30,917 bases of DNA, from positions 1 through 30,917 of the forward strand of contig CAUZFZ010000135.1 of the NCBI GenBank assembly GCA_963579025.1, read 5' to 3'. Numbering within the stretch: position 1 is the first letter of the stretch; the number at the start of each line of letters is the position of its first letter. The position numbers and the translations under genes are program-made. Source of the stretch: CAUZFZ01 sp963579025. GTDB taxonomy: Bacteria; Planctomycetota; Planctomycetia; Planctomycetales; Planctomycetaceae. A model generated the notes under the pieces. That model was given only the letters and a program-made list of their open reading frames with translations, was not told the origin of the DNA and made no database searches. Shown here one piece after another: positions 16,901 through 25,117 of this stretch.

Positions 16901-17511
16901 TGCTCTTCGCGGGATGCGAGCAGCTTTTCCCTGTCGACGAGTGTTTCGTGAGCGAGTTTTCCCAGACGCGAATAGACCTCAGTTCCGGTCAGGCTCTCCA
17001 GCAGCATCGCGCGTTCGTCGGGCTGAGCCTTCAGAAACTTCGCGAATTCATTCTGAGCCAGCAGGACGGATCGCAGAAACCGGTCCGCGTCCAGGCCGAT
17101 CAGTTCTTCGACCAACCGATCCACATCGCGCGACTTTTCGGCCAGCGTTTGCCCGTTCGCGTCATAGAGATACCGCTTCGCCGGTTGCACGTTGCCGTCC
17201 GCTTTCTTGCGTGCCCGGTTCAGGTGCCATGCGGCACGGAAGCGACCGTCGGCCACTTCGAACTCGACTTCGGCCGAGCATTCGCCCGTATGCCGACTCA
17301 TCATGTCTTCAGGGTTCGGCTTCCGACCGTAGCGAGCGGCTCGGCCATACAGGGCAAGTGTGATCGCGTCAAGAATCGTCGACTTGCCAGCGCCCGTCGG
17401 TCCCGTGATCGCGAAGATGCCCGCCGTTCCCAGGACGCCGTCGGCGAGTTCAAGCTCGTGCGATCCGGTCAACGAGTTGAGATTGCGAAAGGCGATTTTC
17501 AGGATTTTCAT
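13996..17511 (-). CDS. sbcC: Exonuclease SbcC (Rad50-like ATPase)
   Basis: The 1171-residue protein is the ATPase and structural subunit of the SbcCD nuclease, which opens hairpins and trims DNA ends during repair. The N-terminal Walker A is GPTGAGKST (about residue 37-45). Two long coiled-coil arms surround a zinc hook CPLC near residue 552, as expected for Rad50-type dimerisation. The C-terminal ABC signature SLSGGE lies near 1075 and Walker B SLFIDEGFGSLD near 1105, followed by a histidine switch in GVISHV. Length is typical for the family. The start overlaps the SbcD stop by four bases, so the two are translationally coupled. No clear terminator was seen after the stop. Confidence 0.96.
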   Translation of the reverse strand: MKILKIAFRNLNSLTGSHELELADGVLGTAGIFAITGPTGAGKSTILDAITLALYGRAARYGRKPNPEDMMSRHTGECSAEVEFEVADGRFRAAWHLNRARKKADGNVQPAKRYLYDANGQTLAEKSRDVDRLVEELIGLDADRFLRSVLLAQNEFAKFLKAQPDERAMLLESLTGTEVYSRLGKLAHETLVDREKLLASREEQIRNIAILEPDKRTQFESEIADGETQSKDLKASVESLRKDIERGDRLTKLLAQQEALASNKEMLDRRTEEFAARYQRLTFHKQASPFREAIHSIDELERSSVTARKSLDDAKGEVRRHTDELRVAFRSGSALTARLDNELVEKTAGLNERRTEREREQKQVTEWIAEHAVDTELAAVVGEIIAAIAGLSSRRTLQLSLVARRDGHLKKRQTLEVSIGKITQQHDDAQKVKAAKDVESQEASHAYNILADGRTIADLDEETERQREQYRRLESLKRELKEHDQHVQDSKAYEATGRIQVTAVADTEESHTQAAARWQQQSELVEVLQESLNRGRLVAGLEEHRTQLKPGETCPLCGSLEHPFVDALPVSASTLQADERKLTAATEERRRLETQRDKAKEHWQARALQLQQTRRQQTELEKTIATKHAEVVAAANELAISDPSQAMLDEALDRTTTLGKSLAEKLNQLREAQKGIDLIEKAVMAAAGEVRVCQASLKGEQSGLDSVKKDIEAVDKELAASRTDVAKAEADVRGRLEAFLPADQAVPEPGREDILRETLSERVKAWNEAEKKQRAIGDSLKAIESELKSLDADRAALKVAAERYHQLAAAIPPHSNEARDEAGEAAGDFKAMAAKHESRWKSTKDADHEIEACRTVQEAASVKSAEREKALQRDELKLQNSQEDLVRRLAQTGFEDITALRAALLSSEEATAIEQEQTDLQNDVSENRGKLEKVSEDISDLRQQETSTGEKLAAQREQGTNQALELDELTQQIAQHQVAIQTDDRNRKLVQDRTREVEAEGRALESWRRLKGLIGSADGKRFRLFAQGLSLDVLVRLANRHLSKLSDRYRLQRIAGETLDLEIVDQHQASTRRPMRSLSGGESFIASLALALGLSDLAGRNVKIDSLFIDEGFGSLDPDTLDIAVAALEGLQTSHKTIGVISHVELLKERITAQIRVTPTGGGVSRLTVVG

Positions 17512-18869
17512 GGCGTGTCTCCCTCGGTCGTGGCGGAGTCTTGACCAACTGATCCGAGGCCCACAGCCAGAGAATCATCCGTCGGATCCAACACGGTGAC
17601 ATCCGCATCCGTGTCGCGCATAGCAATCTCGCGGTCACGAAGTTCGGCGAACGCCGTACGCAGGGCGACGATTTCGTCATCGCTCAGTTCCGCTTGCTGT
17701 TCGAGCAGGTGGTCAAACACATCAACGGGGTTTTCCAGCAGCGATTCGATCGAAGCTGCCGGCAGATCGTTCTCGGTCAGGCTGGCCGCTTCGCCGACAA
17801 ACCGGGCAATCACACGCACGATTTTCCACGGCTTTTCTTCAGTCAGCTCACGGACGACTTCGTTCAGGTCCTCGCTGGCGTTTGTTGTCTCGACAATCAG
17901 CTCGACCCACGTGGTCAGCTCGGCCGCTTCGATCGTCGACTGTGCCAGCGTGTCTTCCAGGTCGGCTCGTGTGCATCGCAGTTGAACCAGCCGACGAGCA
18001 GGAGGGATGGCCAGCTTTTCGTTCGTGACAATTTCCGCACCGACAAAGTCGACGATCCGAACGGATTTCGTGTCCGTCGACTCACTGAAGCTCAGCGGAA
18101 TCGGTGATCCGCTGTAGCACACGCGAGCGGACTCTTCGACACGCTGCGGCCGGTGCAGATGACCCAGCGCGACGTAAGCGAAGCTCTCCGGAAAGGCGTC
18201 GGTGGCGACGGCTCCCAGTCCCCCGATGTGAATCTCACGTTCGCTGTCAGAGTTGCATGCTCCCTGCACGGTCAAATGCCCGATGGCCAGCCGGGGTAAT
18301 TCGGACCAGTCGCGTTGCCCACACGCGTCAGCGGCCTGTTCGTAGCACGCGCTGATTCCGTTGCGGAGAGCTTCCTGAATCACTTCCACGGACTGTCCCA
18401 GTTGGCCGCTGCGCAAATCCCGATCGCGTAGAAAAGGAATCGCTGCCACGATCAGCCGCGGTGAATCGTCATCCGGCAGTGCGACGATCGCATCCGTCAT
18501 GTGCTCCGGCAATTCACCAACAACCGTCGCCTGCAGGGCTCGAAGCACGTCCCGCGGCGCATCCAGATGAGCGGGCGAATCGTGATTACCAGCCGTGACA
18601 ATCACGCGACATTCGCCACCGCTGTCCCGAAAAAGCCGGGCAAGGAATTCGTAATACCGCTTCACCGCCGACTGCGGCGGACGTGCGGAGTCGAACAAAT
18701 CTCCGGCGACAATCAGCACGTCGACCTGCTCTTCGCGGATTGTATGGAGCAGCCATTCGAGAAATCTGAGGTGCTCATCGTCACGGCTATAGTCGCTCAG
18801 CATCTTTCCAAGATGCCAGTCGGCGGTGTGCAGAACACGATAAGAATCCCGCGGTTTCGGAATCTTCAT
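17508..18869 (-). CDS. sbcD: Exonuclease SbcD (Mre11-like nuclease)
   Basis: The 453-residue protein is the metallophosphoesterase subunit of SbcCD. Metal-binding motifs appear in order: HTADWHLGK (residues 14-22), GDLFD (56-60), GNHD (94-97) and, later, ALGHLHRPQ. The nuclease domain covers roughly the first 280 residues. The remainder is the capping and SbcC-binding region, with an acidic and divergent tail. The start ATG 18869 puts the first motif at the usual distance from the N terminus, although the ribosome binding site is weak. It is the first gene of a two-gene operon with sbcC. Confidence 0.95.
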   Translation of the reverse strand: MKIPKPRDSYRVLHTADWHLGKMLSDYSRDDEHLRFLEWLLHTIREEQVDVLIVAGDLFDSARPPQSAVKRYYEFLARLFRDSGGECRVIVTAGNHDSPAHLDAPRDVLRALQATVVGELPEHMTDAIVALPDDDSPRLIVAAIPFLRDRDLRSGQLGQSVEVIQEALRNGISACYEQAADACGQRDWSELPRLAIGHLTVQGACNSDSEREIHIGGLGAVATDAFPESFAYVALGHLHRPQRVEESARVCYSGSPIPLSFSESTDTKSVRIVDFVGAEIVTNEKLAIPPARRLVQLRCTRADLEDTLAQSTIEAAELTTWVELIVETTNASEDLNEVVRELTEEKPWKIVRVIARFVGEAASLTENDLPAASIESLLENPVDVFDHLLEQQAELSDDEIVALRTAFAELRDREIAMRDTDADVTVLDPTDDSLAVGLGSVGQDSATTEGDTP

Positions 18870-19021
18870 GTGATGTCACTTCGCGAATGATCGACTCAGT
18901 CCGACTGGCCGCGGAAATTACCAGCGTTCCGCAGAACAGCACTCCCAGAGTGGCGGACGGCATCGTACAGACATCCCCCCGATCGCGTCTCACTGCCACG
19001 CTCATCGGAATACCTCGCAGC

Positions 19022-19057
19022 AAAAAAAGCCCGGCCATGAGTGATCACGGCCGGGCT
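19022..19057 (-). terminator. Intrinsic terminator of pyruvate phosphate dikinase gene
   Basis: On the minus strand a 9-bp stem AGCCCGGCC/GGCCGGGCT (19057-19049 with 19036-19028) is followed by a T-run (19028-19022). It starts 27 bases after the ppdK stop codon and separates it from sbcD. Confidence 0.9.
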
Positions 19058-19083
19058 GATCTGATTGGATGCTCGATGACTGG

Positions 19084-21816
19084 TCAGCCCTGGGCGACCG
19101 CAGCCTGGGCGGCGGCGAGTCGGGCGATTGGGATGCGGCGGGGGGAGCAGCTTACGTAGTTGAGTCCGATTTCATGGCAGAAGTAGACGGACTTCGGGTC
19201 GCCGCCGTGTTCTCCGCAGATGCCGATCTTCAGGTTCTCTCGTGCGGCTCGGCCATCTTCGACACCGATCTTCATCAGGCGGCCGACACCTGTCTGGTCG
19301 ACTGTCTGGAAGGGATCGGCCGGAACGATGTCGTTCTCCATGTAGTAGCCGATGAAACCCTTGTAATCGTCTCGGCTCATTCCCAGACACGTTTGCGTCA
19401 GGTCGTTCGTACCGAAGCTGAAGAACTCGGCGGTCTCGGCAATTTCACCAGCCGTGAGTGCGGCGCGCGGAACTTCGATCATCGTGCCGACCATGAAGTC
19501 GACTTCCACACCCTGCTCTGCGAACACGGTCGCTGCCGTCTCGCGAATGATTGCGGCCTGGTTGTCGTACTCGGTCTTGTATCCAGCCAGCGGGATCATG
19601 ATTTCCGGATGGACCTCGGTGCCTTCCTTCTTCAGGGCACAGGCGGCTTCGAGGATCGCCCGGGCCTGCATCGCGGTGATTTCTGGATAGACGATTCCGA
19701 GGCGGCAACCGCGGTGGCCCAGCATCGGGTTGGTTTCGACGAGTTCTTCCACTCGGCGTTTGACGTCTTCTTCCGTGACACCGAATGTCGAAGCCAGCTT
19801 GCCGGCCAGAGTCGGGTCGTCGTGCATGTGGTGTTCGGAGAGGAACTCATGCAGCGGCGGATCAAGCAGACGAATCGTGACCGGTCGGTCGCCCATCGTC
19901 TTGAACAGGTGCGTAAAGTCGTCGCGCTGGAAGTTGAGCAACTTGGCGAGTGCCTTGGCCCGGTCTTCCTGCGTTCGTGAGAAAATCATCTCGCGGATTT
20001 CGTCGAGGTGATCGAAGAACATGTGCTCGGTGCGACAGAGGCCCACGCCTTCGGCTCCGAGTGCCACCGATGCTTCGGCGTCGTGCGATTCTGAGTTGGC
20101 TCGCACATTGAGCGTCCGGAACTCGTCAGCCCACTCCATCAGTTGAGCGTACCGGCTGTAGGTCGGGGCATCGTCGGCGGCCTTGCTGCCCATCAGGACT
20201 TCCATGACTTCTGAAGAAGTCGTGTCGATGCGACCGGCGAAGACTTCGCCGCTGAAGCCGTCGATCGAGATGAAGTCGCCCTCTTTCAGCACAGTGCTGC
20301 CGACGGTGACGGTTCCGGCTTCGTAGTCGATGTTCAACGCCGAGCAACCACAGACGCAGGTCTTACCCATCTGGCGGCTGACGAGTGCGGCGTGCGAGGA
20401 CGCTCCACCGAATGCTGTCAGGATGCCGTTGGCGACCTTCATGCCGCGGAGGTCTTCCGGGCTGGTCTCTTTGCGGACAAGAATCAGTTCCTTGTCATTG
20501 TCAGCGTTCCACTGCTCTTCAGCATCGGACGCGTGGAACACGATCTGACCGGTCGCAGCACCTGGTCCGGCGTTGATGCCTTTGGCCAGCAGCTTCTCTT
20601 CTTTCTCCGCAGCAGCTTTCGCGGCGGGATCGAAGATCGGCTGGAGAAGCTGGTTCAAGTCGTCGGCGGGAATACGTCGTTTTTCGAGAGCAGTCTTCTT
20701 GTCAATGAGACCTTCGTTGACCAGATCGACGGCGATGCGGACCGCAGCAAAACCTGTTCGCTTGGCGTTGCGAGTCTGCAGCATCCAGACCTTGCCCCGC
20801 TGGACAGTGAACTCGATGTCCTGCACGTCTTTGTAATGGCTCTCGAGCTTTTTCCCGATCTCATCGAGCTGGGCGTGCGCTTCCGGAGCGTCCTGCGCGA
20901 GCGTCTCTTCAATCCGCAGTGGCGTTCGCGTGCCGGCGACGACGTCTTCGCCCTGAGCATTAATCAGGTAGTCGCCACAGAAGCCAGGTCGTCCGACTGA
21001 GCAGTCGCGAGTCAGGCCGACGCCCGTCGCACAGTCGTCGCCGAGGTTTCCGAAGACCATCGTCTGCACGTTGGTCGCCGTGCCCCAGGCGTGCGGGATG
21101 CCGTACTGACGGCGGTAGACGACGGCGCGGTCGTTGCCCCAGCTTCCGAAGACGGCACCGATGCAGCCCCAGAGCTGTTCCATCGGATCGTCCGGGAAGT
21201 CGTTGCCCGTTTCGTTCTTGATGACCGCTTTGAACTGAGTGACGATGTCCTTCAGCGTATCAATGCTGAGGTCCTTTTCGTGATCGACTCCGGCTGCTTC
21301 ACGAGCCTTGTCGAGAATATCCTCGAAGTGATCGGGGTCGTTCTTGGATTCGGGCTTCAGGCCGAGGACCACGTCTCCGTACATCTGAATGAGTCGGCGA
21401 TAGCTGTCCCACGCAAAGTGTTCGGCCCCGGCCTGTTTGATGAGAGCGTTCACGACGTTTTCGTTGATACCGATGTTGAGGACGGTATCCATCATGCCCG
21501 GCATGGATTCGCGGGCTCCGGAGCGGCAGGACAGCAACATCGGGTTCTCGGAATCGCCAAACTTTGCACCCATGCATTCTTCAGCAGCAGCGATGGCGGC
21601 TTCAACCTGTGACTTCAACTCCGGCGGATACTGCCGACCGTTGTCGTAGTAGTACGTGCAGACTTCCGTGGTGATCGTGAATCCGGCGGGGACCGGCAGA
21701 CCGATGCGGCTCATTTCCGCGAGGTTCGCGCCCTTGCCGCCGAGCAGCGGCTTCATCGTTGCGTTACCTTCGCCCTGACCGTCACCGAACGTATAGACGT
21801 ATTTCGTATCTGCCAT
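19084..21816 (-). CDS. ppdK: Pyruvate, phosphate dikinase
   Basis: The 910-residue enzyme interconverts pyruvate, ATP and phosphate with phosphoenolpyruvate, AMP and pyrophosphate. The N-terminal ATP-grasp domain starts with GGKGANLAEMSRIGLPVPAG. The swivelling phosphohistidine domain has GGASSHAALVSRQMGKTCV (catalytic His near residue 475). The C-terminal PEP/pyruvate barrel has GLCRTEHMFF and the catalytic Cys in GICGEHGGDP (about 867). Length fits the bacterial family. The frame is open to 21876, but ATG 21816 is chosen because MADTKYVYTFGDG matches the usual N terminus and GGAAGG lies shortly before it. It is a single-gene unit with its own terminator and a long leader region. Confidence 0.97.
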   Translation of the reverse strand: MADTKYVYTFGDGQGEGNATMKPLLGGKGANLAEMSRIGLPVPAGFTITTEVCTYYYDNGRQYPPELKSQVEAAIAAAEECMGAKFGDSENPMLLSCRSGARESMPGMMDTVLNIGINENVVNALIKQAGAEHFAWDSYRRLIQMYGDVVLGLKPESKNDPDHFEDILDKAREAAGVDHEKDLSIDTLKDIVTQFKAVIKNETGNDFPDDPMEQLWGCIGAVFGSWGNDRAVVYRRQYGIPHAWGTATNVQTMVFGNLGDDCATGVGLTRDCSVGRPGFCGDYLINAQGEDVVAGTRTPLRIEETLAQDAPEAHAQLDEIGKKLESHYKDVQDIEFTVQRGKVWMLQTRNAKRTGFAAVRIAVDLVNEGLIDKKTALEKRRIPADDLNQLLQPIFDPAAKAAAEKEEKLLAKGINAGPGAATGQIVFHASDAEEQWNADNDKELILVRKETSPEDLRGMKVANGILTAFGGASSHAALVSRQMGKTCVCGCSALNIDYEAGTVTVGSTVLKEGDFISIDGFSGEVFAGRIDTTSSEVMEVLMGSKAADDAPTYSRYAQLMEWADEFRTLNVRANSESHDAEASVALGAEGVGLCRTEHMFFDHLDEIREMIFSRTQEDRAKALAKLLNFQRDDFTHLFKTMGDRPVTIRLLDPPLHEFLSEHHMHDDPTLAGKLASTFGVTEEDVKRRVEELVETNPMLGHRGCRLGIVYPEITAMQARAILEAACALKKEGTEVHPEIMIPLAGYKTEYDNQAAIIRETAATVFAEQGVEVDFMVGTMIEVPRAALTAGEIAETAEFFSFGTNDLTQTCLGMSRDDYKGFIGYYMENDIVPADPFQTVDQTGVGRLMKIGVEDGRAARENLKIGICGEHGGDPKSVYFCHEIGLNYVSCSPRRIPIARLAAAQAAVAQG

Positions 21817-22715
21817 CGCTCTATGCTTCCTTCCGGATTTGAGTTCCGTGTCCGAATCTCTGATCGTTAAACGCAATCAGATGAGTTGAATCGAGGTCCT
21901 GTGAGACGGTTGGACCGTCCACCGCTGTTATTTCGGGTGCCGAATCCCAAGTGTCGGATTCGAGTCAGAAGCGCTTTCGTTCGAGTGGAGCGGCATTTCC
22001 AGAATGCCAGAACGACTCGGAAATCAGACGTGCCAGAACAGTCCGTCGCGAGCGCGGGGTCTCTGCGCATCGGGCACATCAGCGGCTACGAATTACTATC
22101 TATCAATGGCTTTCGAGAGGGTCAAGCGACCCGTCGGCACGCACGGTCCCGCGTCGTGGCTGGACGGCACGCTGTGGGTGGTGCCAGAGCATGCTGGAAT
22201 CGTGTCACTCTTCAAGCGGGCAACCTGGTCTGATTGACGATTGTCGAATGATGATTGTTGATTTGCGAAGTTTCAGGACGAGTCGCCTTTCGCAGTCCTG
22301 ACGCGCTCGATGCGGTCTTACAGCCCCCGATAACAGTTGCGAGCAACTTGTCCCGCGCTCGCACGTCATCACTTTGAACGATCAGCAATTAATCGCACAG
22401 ACGCGATTCCATGACGGTACGTACCGCCGAAAAAGGCATGCGCTCTGTCAACGGGTTGGAGCAGCCTGCACGCAGTTTCAGACTGTGCCGGATCGGCGGC
22501 CAGGGAGAGCCATGCAGCTTCACAGGACAGTCACCTATGCGCGTCGCATGACGAAAAAGCAGCGTTAGGTATGCATGTGATGTCGCTGCCGAAATGACAT
22601 CGAATCATCTCCAGAATGTCGTCACAAACTTGATTGCGTTTCTGAAGTCCGTTGGTAAAGTGCCAGCCGTCTTCACACCGCTGGGCATGATTGCCCGCCT
22701 CGAAAGGAGATTGAA
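21817..22715. other. Long intergenic region, no credible gene
   Basis: About 900 bases between ppdK and the small Tat-leader ORF. Plus frames at 21886-22233 and 22374-22568 have no ribosome binding sites and no recognisable product. Several short inverted repeats are present: GACGGT/ACCGTC at 21905-21919, GGCATT/AATGCC at 21992-22008, TCAGGAC/GTCCTGA at 22273-22301 and AGTTGC/GCAACT at 22335-22348. None has a T-tract. The left end must hold the ppdK promoter. The rest may be decayed coding sequence or an unrecognised RNA. Confidence 0.4.
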
Positions 22716-23027
22716 ATGCACGACAGACTTTGTCCTGACTGCGAACCTTTCGAACTGAAGACAGAGGGTACAAGTCGTCGACGTGTCGTGCAGAGTATCG
22801 GGGCCGCCGCAGCAGTCGCTGCGATGCTTGAAAGCCCTGCGGTGGGCCAGAAGAAAATGCTCAACGTTTTGTCCGAACGTGATGACGAGGCAGGCTGCCC
22901 GAAGGCGTATCTCGGCCCTGCCAGGAATGGCTCCGCGTTCGTCTGGCACTGGAGGGGTTCTCGTCATGTGCCTGCGGTGGCCGGCTTCACTTTCAATCCG
23001 GGCGTTAAGCTGAACGCTCGCGGCTAA
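22716..23027 (+). CDS. Small protein with Tat-like leader, possible gene remnant
   Basis: A 103-residue frame with an excellent ribosome binding site (AAAGGAG, spacing about 6) before ATG 22716. The N terminus has a CPDC motif (residues 6-9) and then a twin-arginine-like leader SRRRVVQSIGAAAAVAAML (20-38), typical of Tat-exported planctomycete proteins. After about residue 45 the sequence (AYLGPARNGSAFVWHWRG) shows no domain I recognise. Much longer proteins usually follow such leaders, so this may be a truncated remnant, with the 5' end intact and the rest replaced. It could also be a genuine small exported protein. A 7-bp GC stem (23031-23055) follows the stop, without a T-tract. Confidence 0.5.
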   Translation: MHDRLCPDCEPFELKTEGTSRRRVVQSIGAAAAVAAMLESPAVGQKKMLNVLSERDDEAGCPKAYLGPARNGSAFVWHWRGSRHVPAVAGFTFNPGVKLNARG

Positions 23028-23162
23028 CTCCGCCCGGTCGGCGCATCGCCGGGCGACCAAATCTGGTCACTCTGTGAGGTTCTGCGCTGTGTTGTTGTCG
23101 TTTCACACTGCTGCGTCTTCTCTCATCTCACAATCTTACGCAGTTACAGAAAGAGCAGAGCC

Positions 23163-24089
23163 TTGGCCGACTCAGGGAAGCTAACCGACCCCCATTTGGA
23201 CGAAACCGCAAGTCAGGCATTTGATGTTGCTGCCTCATCAATTGAAGCCCCACTGCCTTTCTCTGTCAGTCAGATGACGACGTGCCGCAGTTCGTTCGAG
23301 GACGACATCAGGCACTGGCAGGAGGCGGGGCTGACAGCGATTGGGTTATGGCGACGTAAGTTCGACGCCTGCGGCGAAGCCGAGTCGCTTGAACTCCTGC
23401 GTGCGTCCGAACTGGATGTCACAACGGTCTCGTTCGCGGGGGGATTCACAGGCTCCCAGGGCATCGAGTTTCAGGACGCTCTGGACGACGCGTGGCAGGC
23501 TGTGTTCACGGCGGCGTCTGTCGGGGCACGCACTCTGGTGATCGCTCCCGGCTCACGCGGCCGTTACACGGATCGCCACGAATTACGAGTGATCGTGAAA
23601 GCGATCAGAGAACTTGCCATTGGTGCTGACGAGCTGGGCATCAATCTGGCAGTCCTGCCAATGGCCGCGCAATTCGCGCATCGCTGGACAACGCTGCATT
23701 CACTGGACGCGGCCTGGGACCTTGTGAATCGAGTTGGACGCGATAACGTCGGCATGGTCTATGACACGTTCCATTTCGGGCACGATCGAGAACTACTTAA
23801 GAGGTTGCCGCGATTCAGTTCCGCAATCAGTGTTGTCCAGGTCAGCGACACCATGCCGTCACCGCAGAACTGCTATGACCGCTGTCTGCCCGGCGATGGT
23901 TCCGTGCCGTTGGCCGAGATCATGACCACGCTGATCGACAGCGGGTTTCAGGGCGACATTGATATCCAGTTGTGGTCATCGGATGTCTGGGGTAAAGCGC
24001 CTCTGGATGTCCTGACCGCCTGCCGTGAACGAATGCAGGACCTGCTCACCAACTCAGGGTGTCGCGAGCAGCAGTCCGTCTCGGCCTGA
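23163..24089 (+). CDS. Sugar phosphate isomerase/epimerase-like TIM-barrel protein
   Basis: The 308-residue protein resembles the xylose isomerase-like / AP endonuclease 2 TIM-barrel family. The family start phrase is visible as FSVSQMTTCRSSFEDDIRHW at about 33-52, followed by GLTAIGLWRRKF. VYDTFHFGHDRELL and a C-terminal GDIDIQLWSSDVWG match the usual metal-binding strands. Two ligands differ from the common pattern: LAVLPM where LAIEP is usual, and VVQVSD where a His (HVSD) is usual. Metal-dependent catalysis is therefore doubtful. The start is taken as TTG 23163, since the only nearby ATG (residue 38) is inside conserved sequence. Substrate is unknown. Confidence 0.75.
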   Translation: MADSGKLTDPHLDETASQAFDVAASSIEAPLPFSVSQMTTCRSSFEDDIRHWQEAGLTAIGLWRRKFDACGEAESLELLRASELDVTTVSFAGGFTGSQGIEFQDALDDAWQAVFTAASVGARTLVIAPGSRGRYTDRHELRVIVKAIRELAIGADELGINLAVLPMAAQFAHRWTTLHSLDAAWDLVNRVGRDNVGMVYDTFHFGHDRELLKRLPRFSSAISVVQVSDTMPSPQNCYDRCLPGDGSVPLAEIMTTLIDSGFQGDIDIQLWSSDVWGKAPLDVLTACRERMQDLLTNSGCREQQSVSA

Positions 24090-24178
24090 CCGGTTCGACC
24101 GAGTTCGATGCAGGTGCCTGTTCTTCCGTTTGCAGATGGCGTCCTGCAGGATCCTGGTTTGCCGCTATTGGACTCGAG

Positions 24179-25117
24179 ATGAGCGATTCTCCCGCGATCC
24201 GCGTCGAAGGGCTCACGCACAGCTACGGTGAGCGTGTCGCGCTGGACAGCGTGGACTTCGCAGTCAAACGTCAGGGGATCTTCGGTTTCCTCGGCCCCAA
24301 CGGCGGTGGCAAGACGACGCTGTTCAGCATTCTCAGCACGCTCTTGCCCATCCAGCGGGGGTGCGTCTCAGCACTCGGTTTCGATGTGGGTCGACAGAGT
24401 CGCGAGTATCGTCAGCAGATCGGTGTGGCGTTTCAGTCTCCCAGTCTGGATCGCCGACTGACCGTGCTCGAAAACCTGGTGCATCAGGGCGAGCTATATG
24501 GGTTAACTGGCCAAAGACTGCGAGACGTGGCCGACACGTTGCTACAGCGATTCGATCTGACAGATCGCGCGACAGACATTGTCGACACGCTTTCGGGGGG
24601 CCTGAAGCGGCGCGTCGAACTGGCAAAGTGCCTGATGCATCGGCCGGCATTGCTGCTGCTGGACGAACCATCAACCGGATTGGACCCAGGTGCCCGGCAC
24701 GATTTGTGGACGCATCTCGAACGGTTGAGGGCCGACGAAGGTGTCACGGTCGTCCTGACGACACACCTGATGGAGGAGGCCGAGCGGTGTGATGAGCTGG
24801 CGCTGCTTGATCTCGGCCGAATCGTTGCTCAAGGTAGTCCTTTGGAATTGCGCAGCACCGTGCCCGGCGAGTGCCTGACGATTGTTGCGGAGCGACCGGA
24901 AGAGCTGGGCCCTCGCATCACGGCCGAACTGCAGGTGGACGTGCAACGCATTGGCGAGTCTCTGCGTATTCAACAGGCCAACGGCGAGCAGTTGTTTGAA
25001 GGCCTGTTGCAACGCTACGGCGACGAGATCCGATCGTTGTCTCTGGGCAGGCCGACGCTTGAAGATGTGTTTATGCTTCGAACCGGACGGCGTTTCGCGG
25101 AAGACCTGTCAGCATGA
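24179..25117 (+). CDS. ABC transporter ATP-binding protein (ABC-2 exporter)
   Basis: The 312-residue ATPase energises the permease encoded next. It shows Walker A GPNGGGKTT (a glycine replaces the usual alanine), a Q-loop region in GVAFQSPSLDRRLTVLENL, signature LSGGLKRRVELAKCL, Walker B LLLLDEPSTGLD and the H-loop in VLTTHLMEEAE. After residue about 215 a C-terminal domain typical of the drug- and polysaccharide-export (CcmA/DrrA-like) subgroup follows. Start ATG 24179 is preferred over the open upstream frame because the family begins at AIRVEGLTHSYGERVALD. Its stop overlaps the permease start by four bases. The context with SCO and DUF420 suggests a role in respiratory membrane assembly, but the substrate is unknown. 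Confidence 0.93.
   Translation: MSDSPAIRVEGLTHSYGERVALDSVDFAVKRQGIFGFLGPNGGGKTTLFSILSTLLPIQRGCVSALGFDVGRQSREYRQQIGVAFQSPSLDRRLTVLENLVHQGELYGLTGQRLRDVADTLLQRFDLTDRATDIVDTLSGGLKRRVELAKCLMHRPALLLLDEPSTGLDPGARHDLWTHLERLRADEGVTVVLTTHLMEEAERCDELALLDLGRIVAQGSPLELRSTVPGECLTIVAERPEELGPRITAELQVDVQRIGESLRIQQANGEQLFEGLLQRYGDEIRSLSLGRPTLEDVFMLRTGRRFAEDLSA

Noticed and set aside
19069..19980. 303-codon plus frame antisense to ppdK
   Set aside because: Opposite to highly conserved PPDK sequence, and it begins within the ppdK terminator region.
22605..23060. 151-codon minus frame covering the Tat-leader ORF
   Set aside because: The plus strand has a strong ribosome binding site and a leader peptide; the minus frame has neither.
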